A stretch of 64,000 bases of DNA. It comes from Amia ocellicauda (lineage: Eukaryota > Chordata > Actinopteri > Amiiformes > Amiidae). The notes below the pieces were generated by a model. The model made no database searches and had not been told where the DNA came from. It worked only from the letters and a program-made list of their open reading frames with translations. The stretch spans positions 3,039,444 through 3,103,443 of the forward strand of contig NC_089863.1 of NCBI RefSeq assembly GCF_036373705.1, read 5' to 3'. Both the position numbers and the translations under genes were made by a program. Below, piece by piece: positions 45,201 through 57,412 of this stretch (position 1 is its first letter; each line of letters opens with the position of its first letter).

Positions 45201-47161
45201 TCTTGTAATCCCAGGAGGCCAGCACGACTTTATGGAGGCCTACTTCGAGCGCAAAGGCTCGGAGCGCCCTGTAGAACGGCGGGGGATCCCACGAGTGCGG
45301 CCTGGTGTTGTCCATGGCGCAGAGGCCGAATGGTCTCAGGCTGCTGGCAAAATAAAAGCGGTTCATGAAACTCACCTTCTTGCCAGCAGCCTGGATGTTC
45401 TTAACCACATAGGCCAGCCCCTGCGCCTTTATCAGCCGCACAACGTCCGGGACCCCCCTGCCTCCATCCAGGGTACCCTTCACCATCTGCACTCTTTTCA
45501 GCCTCTCCATTTTGCTCCCCCAGACAAACCGAAATATAATTCGGGTCACTAGTTTTGCGATAACCTTGTCTGGGGGGAAGATCATTCCTACGTAGAGGAG
45601 TATCGGGAAGAGGATGGCCTTTACGACCAGCACCTTACCAGCCATCGTCAAGGTCCTTGTGCTCCAGCCGTGGATCTTCCTTTGGACCTTCGCTATGGCC
45701 TCCTCCCAGCTCCGGGTGCCCGTGTTGGTCCCGTCGATCGTGATCCCCAGAACCTTGATAAACGGCTTCACAGGGAACACGGTCGGCGGGCCCCGGCCGA
45801 CAGGCCATGCCCTGGAGAGGTAGACCTCGCTCTTGGCCTTATTCACAGCGGCCCCCGTCGCCCTGCAGAAGCCGTCCAGCAGTTCCTCGACCCTGGCCAC
45901 GGACGGAGCGTCCGTGCAGACCACGGCCACGTCGTCCATATAGGCCAGGGCCTTCAGTTGCTCTCCGCCGGAACCCGGGAGATGGAAACCTGTCACCCGG
46001 ACGTCCCGGCGGATCGCCTGCATGAACGGCTCCAAGCAGAGGACGTACAGCAGGGCCGACAGGGGACAACCCTGCCGGACCCCCGACCTGACCGGAAATG
46101 GTTCGGTCAGGTGGCGGTTCACAAGGACCCTGCTGCTTAGGCCGCTGTAGATGATCTTAACCCACCTCCTCAGGCCAAGAGCGAGACCCATCCTCTCCAT
46201 AACGAGCTGCAGGTATTCGTGGCCCACTCTGTCGAAGGCTTTCTCCTGGTCCAAGCTGATTAGGACCAGGGGAAGCCCTCTCTCGTTCGAGTAGGCCACG
46301 ACATCCCTGAGCAGCATGGCGTTGTCGGCCGCCGATCTCCCCCGGGCACCACAGACCTGGTCGGGACCCACGACTTGAGGGAGTGGCCGCTGCAGCCGGA
46401 GCGTCAGTGCTTTGGCCAGTATCTTGTAGTCGGTGCACAGGAGGCTGACTGGCCGCCAGTTCCTCAGATCTTTCGTGTCTCCCTTCTTGTGAAGAAGGGA
46501 GAGGATACTCTTCTTCATCGAAGGGGCCAATCTGCCCTCTCTGTACATCGACCCCAGGACCTGGCCCAGATCTTCCTTAAGCACCTCCCAAAAGATCTTA
46601 TAGAACTCAGCAGGGATCCCGTCGGGATTATAATAGCAGTAATTGTAATAATAGGAGTATTGGTAAGATGATTGGTAAGCGTGGTGCTGGAGTAGCGGCC
46701 CGGGTGCAGATGGCACAGATCAACAGCGCGGGGCGGGGGGATTACAGAGGCTGCTGGGAATTTCAGCCCTAATCATCGTGGCAGCTGTAGTAGTGCACGA
46801 GATGTGGGAAGGGGCGGAGTCATTATAGCCCCACCTCCTCTACTCTTCCTTCCATCCCGCCCACTCTCTCGCCTGTGGCACTAATCCAAACACATCGAGA
46901 CTGACAGCTGTCAATCACTGGAGCGGGGGTGTGTGGAGAGAGAGCGAGAGAGAGAGAGAGAGAGAAAGAGGGGGAGAGGGAGGGAGAGGATACATAAAGA
47001 AGGAGAGGAATGTGTGTGTGTGTGTGATCTGCGATGAAGTGACAGTGTGTATGTGTCAGCTCTAATTAGAGACCGAGTCCTCTCTCTCTCTCTCTCGTTC
47101 TCTCGTTCTCTCTCTCTCTCCCCCCATCTGTCTCTCGGTCGCCTCTCTCTCTCCATCTCTG

Positions 47162-47199
<38 letters not shown>

Positions 47200-48692
47200 T
47201 TGCTCTCGGTGTCTGTCTTTCCATCTGTCTGTCGCTTTCTGTCCATCTGTCTCTGTCTCTCCCCCTCGCCATCTCTCCCTCTCTCGGCTCTTTCTCTCCC
47301 CATCTCCCCTTCTCTCCCACTTTCCATCTCTCCCTTTCACTCCCTCTCCTTCTATCTCTCTCCCACCCTCTCTTGTCTCTGCCTCACTTTCCATCTCTCC
47401 CTCTTTCTCTACTTCTCTTTCTATCGCTCTCCCTCTCCCTCACTTTCCATCTCTCCCTATTTCTCTACTTCTTTCTATCTCTCTCCCTCTCTCCCTCACC
47501 CTCTCGTGTCTCTATCTCTTTCTCTCTCTCTCCATCCCTCTCTCTCTCTGTACTGTACTGCTGGAGCTCATTGACCCTGCAACCCCTCAGAATGCACATA
47601 TAAATAACATCAATAAATAGACAAATAAATAAATAACGGGACGTGTGAAATTAAATATTCAGTGTCAGAAACTGCGCCTCGCACTCCTTCACACAGAGAA
47701 TACACGAGGGATCGTCTGAGTGTCGGCTTCTCGCTGTTTAAGAAGAGTTAGAGAGAAGAGTACGGTGTGTGCGCTCTGTGATCCTGGAGGGAGGGAGAGA
47801 GAGAGAGAGAGGGAGAGAGAGACATTTGACTTCTAACTACCTTTATTTTACAAATGACAAAGAGTGAGAGGGAGGGGAGAGGAAGAGGGGGAGACGGAGA
47901 GAGACTTTCGACTATTAATCACCTGTGTGCTACAAATGACAAACAGATGGAGGGAAGAGAGAGTGGAGGGAAAGAAGGAGAGGGGGAGAGAGGAAAGAGA
48001 TGGGAAAGGAGAAGAGAAGAGAAGGAAGAGAAACAGATGGGGGAAGGAGAAGTGGAGAGAGATGGGGGAAAGAGTTAGAGAGGGGGAGGAAAAAGAAGGG
48101 AAGAGAGCAAGAGAGACAGACAGCAAGACAGACAGAGAGAGACACAGGGAAAGGAGAAGGGAAGAGGGGAGAGAGAGATTGGGAAAGAGGGGGAGAGAGG
48201 GAAGACAGAGAGAGAGACAGACAGAAAGGGAGAGAGATGGAGAAAGAGAGCGAAAGGGAGGGGGAAGGAGATGAGAGAAGAGAGACGGAGAGACATGCAC
48301 ACCGCGCACTACAGAGGGATCAACAGCTTTGCAGAGACCCGGAGAAATTCCGAAGTGAATGAATTAATAAAATTAATCAAATAAACGAGCCCTGGAACTC
48401 CGGCGCTCAGCTGGCGCGGGGCTTGAAGGGAGATTGCTGAGTATTTATTAATTTCTGATCACAGGCGGGCGGCATACATTAACGAGGGCAGTCATTAATG
48501 TGCAGTTACCCCCGGGGAGACGGCGGGCAGACCGATACTCAACACCCCTCCGCTCCTCGCCCATCTGCCCCGGCCCCCTCTTGCCTCCGGCACGGGGCTA
48601 ATTTACACCCCGGTGGATTGAAGGATTTGCATCGGTGCCGCCCCTCGGCCCGGGAATGCCCCGCCTCGGCCAGACACAGGAAGTGTGTATAG

Positions 48693-48728
<36 letters not shown>

Positions 48729-48980
48729 TGGAAGGGGCAGGGTGAGAGGCAACACTACAAATGTTTGTCATGCCAATAAAGCTCCGTGTGAGTGTGCGTG
48801 TGTGTGTGTGTGTCAGTGTGTGTATGTGTGAGAGAGAGAGTGTGTGTCTGTGTGTGTGTGACTGTTTGAAGGTGTGAGTGTCAGTGAGAGTGTGTATATA
48901 TATATATCTAGACAGACGCAGTGAGGCAGAGACACAGACAGCGAACTCCATCCCTTTTTTTCTTGGTTTATAAACTATAG

Positions 48981-49066
<86 letters not shown>

Positions 49067-49959
49067 TGACAGACTGGGAGAGAGAGTGCGGGAGGTAGAG
49101 AGACTTGGAGTTACAGAGAGAGAGCGAGAGAGACGAGGAGTACAGAGAGAGAAAGGTGCTTATAATGTGAGTTGTCCTGTTTAAACAATCGTCTGGGGAG
49201 TGCTGAGCAGAACAGAGCATGAGAGAGTGTAATCTGTCTCTCTCTCCCTCCCTCTGTGCCCCTCGATCCCTCTCCCTTACTCTGCCCTCTCCACCCCTGT
49301 ATTTCTCTCTGCCCCTTCCGTCTCTCTCATTATCTGTGCCCCCTCCATCCCTCTTTCATTCTCTCTGCCCCCTCCATCCCTCTCTCTGCCCCCTTCATCC
49401 TTCTCTTTATCTGTACCCTCTCCATCCCTATCCCATTGTGTCTGCCCTCTCTATCCATCCCTCTCTGCTCCATCCATCCCTCTTTCTCTGTGCCCCTTCT
49501 ATCCCTCTCCCATTCTCTTTGGCCTCTCTATCCCTCCCTCTCTGTGCCCCTTGATCCCTCCCCCTTACTCTTTGCCCCCTCCATCCCTCTCTCTCTCTCC
49601 CTGCCCCCTCCATCCCTCTCTCTCTCTCTCCCTGCCCCCTCCATCCCTCTCTCTCTCTCTCCCCCTCACTTCCTCTCTCTCTCTCTCTCTATCCCCCTCT
49701 CTCTCGCCGGGAGCGTTCCACAGCCACAGATGTCAGGATGCATTATCACAGATCGCTGCCTCCCTCCACTTTAGTTTTCTCTCTTCTCTCCCCCCCCTAG
49801 TTCTTTTCTTCTCTCTTCCTTTTCTCATTCTTTTTCTCTGGACGAAGCTCTTCTGTCTATCCTAGCAGCCGGGAGGAGGGGAGCGAGGGATAATGTTTTG
49901 AAGCTTATACACACACACACACTGAGTATGTATTTGAGCTATTGACATTGTACCCATGT

Positions 49960-50001
<42 letters not shown>

Positions 50002-53000
50002 AAGAGATGGAGACAGAGAGAGAGTGAGGGAGGGGGTGAAAGGCAGAGGGGGAGGGTGTTGTTGTGCAGTTGTGCTAGGTGTTGAAAGGAGATCACGTTG
50101 CCTAATTACTCTTAACGAGCGCCACTCCCCCACCCCAGACTCTCTGTGTCGGTGGCGATTAACAGATTGTTCGCCTGAGTGATGTCATGTCATCACAGTT
50201 CGGCCAATCACAATGCCCCGCCGGCCTCAGGTCATGATGTCATCAGTCACTGAGGTGACAGGAAGGATTGACTCAAGAGGCGACTTAACTATAGTCCAGC
50301 ACTGGGCCCTATACTACACTATACTGTATTATACTACACTATACTATAGTGCCCACAGCGCTGCTCCAGTCTGTGTTTTCAGTCATCTGTTTGTCTCTCT
50401 TCTCTTCTTCCTGTTCCCAGTGTAAACATGACCTAGAAAACAGCTATTTCTCTCTCCGTCTCTCTCTCACGCACGCTCCCTCGCTCTCTGTCTATATATA
50501 CATATATATAAAAAAATCAGACCACATTTTTTCTCTCTCTGAACCTTCCTGTCTACATTCATTCCCTGTCCTGCAATTAAAGCTTCCCTCCCTCTTCCCT
50601 TCTCCGTGTCACAGTTCTCCCACAGACTCTCCAATCATCCTCCCATTCTCCCTTCAGACTGCCGACCCACTTCTCTCTCGCTCTCTCTCTCTCTCTTCCC
50701 TCGTATTCCTTCTTCTTCTTTATCTTTTGTCCCTGTGTGTTCCTCATCCACCAGGATGAGAGAGACGGATGGTGTCTCTAGTAAGTTTGTCAGTCAGTCA
50801 GTGTGTCAGACGGACAGTCAGTGTGTCAGTCAGTTAGTGTGTCAGTTGGACAGTCAGTGTGTCAGTCAGATAGTGTATAAGTCCGTGTGTCAGTGTGTCA
50901 GACGGACAGTCAGTGTGTCAGTCAGTCAGTGTGTCAGTTGGACAGTCAGTGTGTCAGTCAGACAGTCAGTGTGTCAGTCAGATAGTGTATAAGTCCGTGT
51001 GTCAGTGTGTCAGACGGACAGTCAGTGTGTCAGTCGGACAGTCAGTGTTTCAGTGCGCCAGTGTCAATCAGTCAATGCGTCAGTGTGTCAGCCAATGTGT
51101 CCATGTATCAGTCAGTGTGTCAGTCAGTGCGTCCGTGTATCAGTTAGTGTGTCAGTGTATCAGTTAGTCAGTCAGCATGTCAGTCAGTAGATCAGTCAAT
51201 GTGTCAGTCAGTGCGTAAGTGGATCACTCAGTCAGTCAGTCAGTGTGTCCAAAATCGGCCCAGGAAATTCGGGTCCGCCATCCCATATTTATGTCAAAAT
51301 CAATAAACCTCAATAATAGTGAAGTCAGCGCACGCAGCGCCGTCATGATGAACTATCGGTACAAAAACAAAATAGCTTCATGATCTGGAAGTCACAAATA
51401 ATAGGCTCTCCTACTGAAAATATCATACATGTTAAAATATCAGTATCACATATTTTCTGTTCGTTACTCATCGTCTCTGCACGTCTCTCTCTCTGTCTGC
51501 GCTGCTTTGCGGTCAGTGATGCAATATTGTACCCGTGTGTTTGAGACACAGGCAGCTTCATTGACAACGACGTCTGACAGGCAGCTGTGATTGCAGCTGC
51601 TTGTACTCTGACTCTACTGTACAGCCAGCGAAGCGCAACTCGACAGCAGCTGCTCTGATACCTGGGCTTTATCAGACACGCAAACACAATTTGTAAAAAC
51701 GTAAATAAAGAGTTTGTACAGCATAACTATAGTAAAACAACCAGCACTGTGAAGTTTGTGCATAGCAGCATGAGCGACAGCCATTTGATCTGCACTACGA
51801 GTGATTACAGAGTAAATTTGCCGCAGTTAATAAACATTACATTTTGTTCACAAGTATTTTACACACACACACTTATGGTGTTGTGTAGAAAGTGACTGCA
51901 TGACCATATCATGACAGGACGTAACTGTAATTTTAAAAGCACTGACCCGTGCAGAGGACTTTTGTGACGTGCATATCTGTCAGGAGCGGGTTTTCTCCTT
52001 CTGGCACCAGTCCCCAAATAACAAATAATATTAATAAAATGGTGTATAAAGTATTGTGGTGTATTACCTATATTATTATTGTTTTAAAATGTTTGAAATC
52101 CTGAATTTTGCGGATACTGCCACCAAATGAACCGTCTGCTTTTGCCTGGATTATATGCACATGCGCTACAAAAGTTGCACAGCTGAAATAATTACAAATA
52201 TATCCTGTCATGATATAGTATTGCGATCGCTTTGTCAGTCAGTCAGTCAGTCAGTCATTCAGTCAGTGTGTCAGTGTGTCAGTCAGTGAGTCAGTCAGTC
52301 AGTCAGTGTATTAGTGTGTCAGTCAGTCACCCAGTGTGTCAGTCAGTGAGTCAGTCAGTGTATCAGTGTGTCAGTCAGTCAGTGTATCAGTGTGTCAGTC
52401 AGTGAGTCAGTGTGTCAGTCAGTCAGTCAGTCAGTGTGTCAGTCAGTCAGTCAGTCAGTGTATCAGTGTGTCAGTCAGTCAGTCAGTGTATCAGTCAGTC
52501 AGTGAGTCAGTGTGTCAGTCAGTCAGTCAGTCAGTCAGTGTATCAGTGTGTCAGTCGGTCAGTCAGTGTATCAGTGTGTCAGTCGGTCAGTCAGTGTATC
52601 AGTGTGTCAGTCAGTGAGTCAGTGTGTCAGTCAGTCAGTCAGTCAGTCAGTGTATCAGTGTGTCCGTCAGTGAGTCAGTGTGTCAGTCAGTCAGTCAGTG
52701 TATCAGTGTGTCAGTCTGTCAGTCAGTGTGTCAGTCAGTCAGTCAGTCAGTGTGTCAGTCAGTCAGTCAGTGTATCAGTGTGTCAGTCAGTGAGTCAGTG
52801 AGTCAGTGTGTCAGTGAGTCAGTGTGTCAGTCAGTCAGTGTGTCAGTCAGTCAGTGTGTCAGTCAGTCAGTCAGTGTATCAGTGTGTCAGTCAGTAGTCG
52901 CTGTAAAGCAGAGAGACTGAGGGACAGAGAGAATGAGAGAGAGAGATGGATGAGATAAGAGTGGTTCAGTGCTGGAGAGATAGAGAGAGAGAGAGAGACA

Positions 53001-56000
53001 GAGAGGTGAAAGGAGTCGAGAGAGACAGAAACATCTGACGTTCTATTGAACACATCCGACATAAACTTCATAAACTTCACAAACATCATGATCAGCGAGG
53101 AATAGATATATTTATCTGAAGGTAGGACAGCGAGATCTGTCTCCTTGCCTCCGTCTCCCCCGGCCCCCCTCTGTCTTTTCTGTCAGGCATGTCACCGGAC
53201 ACCCCCCCCTGCTCTGGCACTCTGCATGGACGCCCCCCGGGGTCCTGTCAGCGCTGGCTGCTGCCGCGGCAACGCAGAGCTGATCTAATGGGGGCATCTG
53301 CTCCTCACTCAGTGCCCGCCCAGGCGGGGGGGTGAGGGAGAGATTTTGAGTTGAGGATAGAGGGATGGAGAAAGACAGAAATTAGTGAGAAGAGAGAGAG
53401 GTGAAGTGCTAAAGGGAGGAGGAGAAGGCAAGAGTTGTGGGATGATGTGTTTGTTAGTATCAGTTTCTGTATCAGTGTGTCAGTCAGTGCGTCAGTGTTT
53501 CAGCCATTGTGTCAGTGTACCAGTCAGTGCATCAGTCAGTGTGTCAGTGTGTCAGTGTATCCGTCAGTATATCAATCAATCTGTCAGTCAATCAGTCAGT
53601 CAATCTGTTGGTCAGTCAGTCAATGTATCATCAGTCAGTGCGTTAGTGTATCAGTCAGTGCGTCCATGCATCAGTCAGTGTATCAGTCAGTGCGTCCGTG
53701 TGTCAGTCAGTGTGTCAGTCAGTGTGTGTATCGGTCAGTGTATCAGTCAGTGTTTCAGTCAGTCACTGTATCAGTGTTTCAGTCAATGCGTCGGTGTGTC
53801 AGTCAGTTTGTCAGTGTATTAGTCGGTGTATGTCAAGGTGTCAATCAGTTATCAATTGCTGTACCAGTCAGTGCGTCAGTACATCCGCACAGCACTGCAC
53901 TGAGTCAATGTCCCGCTTAAACACAGCGTGGATTGAATAACTGCATCACAGTGGAACAGACAGGATCGCTGACCAACATATAGAAGACAACCCCATAGAT
54001 ATGACATGCGAGAGTGTGCATGCGTGTGAACTGTATGCATGTATGTAATACATCCACTTTGTTGTGGAGGGGGGGAGGCTGGGTGCGTCAGTGAGGGCTC
54101 TGACACACTGTCCCCTTTATTGCAAGTGTGGATTCTGTGCTGCTGAGTTTTTGGAGGACAATGAGAGGGAGGGAGGGGGTCTGAGAGAGAGAGAGAGAGA
54201 GAGATGGAAGAAAAGAACGAGAGCACAAGCGAGCAAGCGTGTGCAAGCAGGCGGCGGAGTGCAGGGGCCCGTGAAAACCGCAGAGAGAGAGGGAAAGAAA
54301 GAGAGAGAGAGAGAGGAAAAAGTCCCAATAAAACCTAATGTGACCTATTTCTTGCGGCTTTGAGTCCAGCTCTGCTCCTGATCTAATGGAAAAGACTCAA
54401 ATCAAATGAAATACAAATAAAGTTGGGTAATGTGTGTGTGTGTGTGTGTGTGCGTGTACCTGTGTGAGTCTCGGGGACGCAGTGCTCTCACTCCATCTCT
54501 CCTTCCCTCCCTCTCTCCCTCATCAAAGACATTTAAATAATGTTGATATGAGTCTAATGATAGAAGGACCAGGTTAATTAAGCAATTGGCAGAGAGAGAG
54601 CGAAAGAGAGAGAGAGAGGGGGGGGAGGGAAGCAAATCAGAAAAGTCTTTATCTTTCGTTTAATGCTTGTTGCCGTTTTCCTGCTTTTCGGGTTCAGAAA
54701 TATTTCGGGACAGAAATAAATACCCCCATTCACAATAGCCCCCAATCTGTGTGTGTGTGTGTTGTGCTGGCACTGCCGTGTCGCCGCACACACACTGGCA
54801 CCCCCCCACACCTCCGAAATAACTGCACCCAGCACCGCCCCCCCGCTCCTGTCATGTCAGATCTGTGCTCAGTCAGACAGTCCAGAGAAGGTTATTTCCA
54901 CTATGTAGGTCAGTTAAAACAGGACAAACGCAACTGGGTCATCGCTTCTCTCCGTCTCTCCCTTTCACTTGTCCTCCATCTCTTTCTCCCTTGGCGGGGG
55001 GGAGTATTTCAGAATGACACCTGTTGGGCCGCAGACACCTGTGTGTGTGTGAGAGAGAGTGGGAAGAGGATTAGAGGATTCATTGGAGCTCTCCCTCTCT
55101 TTCTTTCTCTCCCTCTCTCTCTCTTTCTCTCTCTCTACATCCCTCTCTCTCTCTGTTGGAGCTTCAGCCCATCATAACCGATCAACGTCTCAATTAGGGC
55201 CCCTCTCTTCCCTCCTCCCTCCGTTCCCTCTCTCTCTCTCATTCCCTTTCCCTCCCTTTCTGCTCTCTCTCTCTGTCTCTTTCCCTCCCTTTCCTATCTC
55301 TCTCTGTTCCCTTTTGGACTCCCACTCTTCTCTACCTCCACTTCCATTCTCTCCCTCTCCCTCTCCCTCTCCCTCCCCCTCCCTCTCTCTCTCCCTGTCA
55401 GTTAATGTCCTTGTCTGTAGTACACACATTCCTATCAGCAGCTATCATTGTCTCAATTACTCCTCCAGCGATCTCCCTCCCTCCTCCTTACTCTCTACCT
55501 CCTTCCCTCCCTCCTTCTCCCCCTCCCTCCGTCCCTCCCTCTGTAGTGAGCACACGCTACTTCCTTCGCCTCCCATCGTCCCACGACTCAATTACCGCGG
55601 AAACACCTTGTCAGGACCAATCAGATCACTCGCCTCGGGAGCAGGAGTTTCCCAGAATTCCTCCGCCGGCGTCTGTGCCTCCCGAGAACACAGATGAATG
55701 GACATACAAACCCACAGCCATACAAAACACACAACATACAACACACACACACACACGTATGTAAGCAGGGTACACTGTAAACTATGTGAAACACTTAGTT
55801 ACTGATATTGTACATTGAATATATATTGATAATTCGACTGAATTTGGTCGAAACACTGATTCCAGTTTGATTCAATCAACCCCCCCCTCTCTCTCTCTCT
55901 TCCTCCTCTACCTGTCCTTCTCCACTTATCCCCCTCTCCCTCTCCCACACCTCTCTTTTTCCTCCTCCCTCTCTGTCTGTTTCTATACCCCGTGCCCGTC

Positions 56001-57366
56001 TCAAGAAACAGATGCACGGTGAGTCGCGGACCTGCTTGAGTCGAAGTGGAGAGAGACAGTGAGAGGCAGATGAAAAGACAGAGGGAAACAGCCAGAGAGA
56101 GAGAGTGAGGGAAGGAGGGAGAGACAGAGACAGATGGAGAGAGAGGGAGTTATTGCGATTGCTTATAATGAAACACGTAGTCTTCAATCACTGGCATAGA
56201 TGGAGTCATTTAGTTAATTACAGGAACTCTCCCTGCTCCCCCCTTTCTCCTCCTCCTCCTCTCCTCTCTGCCATCTCTCTCTCTCTCCACACTTCACTCA
56301 GGGATGAGTCTCTAACCTCCGTGTCTTTGTCTGTCTAAAGTTTTCGTGAGTTCAAGAAGGTGTTTGTAAACCTCAAGAACTCTCTATCTCTCTCCCTCTC
56401 TCGCTCTCTCTATCTCTCCATTTCTCGCTAATTTTGCAAGATAAGTGGGTTGTGTTTGCAGGAGGACAGGAAAATAAAATAAAGCAATAAAGGAACAAGA
56501 AGATGCATAGGGAGGAAGGGAGAGAGAGGGAGGGAGAATGATTTTTCCTTTTGGTTCTCATTCTTTCATTTCATTCATCACATCTGTCTCTTCATCTTTC
56601 TTTGTTGCTTACTTCTTTCTCTCCATCTCTGGCACCTCCCTCTCTCTCTCTCTCTCTCCCTCCTCCGGTTCTACACCCTACTGGGGTGAGTGCCAATCTT
56701 TGAGTTTCATTTGAGTTTCAGTCTGGATGAATCTGAACTGAACTTTTAAAAACATTTTTCTCCTCTTTTAACGTTTTCCTTCTCTTCCTCCATTCCCTCT
56801 CTCCACAGCCACCTCGGACGGGACACGGCAGGGCCTGGAGAGCATGAGGGGCGGCTCGTGTCTGACCCAGGGCATGAAGGTCGTGCTCAAAGTGGGCCAG
56901 AGTGAGTGAACTGGGACCTTTACCCAGAATCCTCCCCTCCTCGAACCAGTACTGATGTACAAGCATTCCACACTGTGCACACTGTACACACACTGCACAC
57001 ACACTGACAGGCAAAGCTGTCCAAAACACTACACACCCCATGCCATTTCACTTACTCTGTCAGTGTGTGTGTCTGTCTGTCTGCCTCTCTCTTTCTGCCT
57101 GTCTGTGCATTTGTCTGTCTGTCCGCCTGTCTGTCTGTCTATCTGTCTGTGCCAGTTATCTATCTATTTCTATGTGTCTGTGTATGTGTTTGCATGTGTG
57201 TGTGTGTGTGTGTCTTCCTCTGTCTGTCTGTCTGTCTGCCTCTCTTTCTGCCTGTCTGTCTGTCCGTCTGTCTTGTCTCGTCTGTTTGTCTGTCTGTGCA
57301 TGTCTGCCCACCTGCTGGTCTGTCCTCAGTCTCTGTGTCCATCCATGCTAGATCTCTATCTGTCTA

Positions 57367-57412
<46 letters not shown>

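Larger units (their letters stand above)
40750..56808. other. efnb3: EFNB3 intron 2, overview
   Basis: 16.1 kb with no host gene. At its start, TACATCATCGGTGAGG at the exon 2 donor is echoed at 40830 and 40916 (TACATCATCRGTGAGG). It holds pyrimidine- and purine-rich tracts (41040-41200, 41390-41640, 42380-42440, 42590-42750, 47080-47560, 47780-48290, 49230-49700, 54170-54320, 55090-55400, 55880-56130), (GT)n 42232-42269 and 48690-48717, (TA)n then (GA)n 48988-49062, the 42.84-43.75 kb array, a LINE (44046-46627) and CAGT arrays (50.8-53.9 kb). Confidence 0.85.

Noticed and set aside
44629-46671. Several plus-strand frames of 60 to 217 codons opposite the LINE
   Set aside because: They are antisense shadows of the GC-rich reverse transcriptase frame.
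51343-51687. 114-codon minus-strand frame between CAGT arrays
   Set aside because: No known motif and no splice partners; treated as chance or element remnant.
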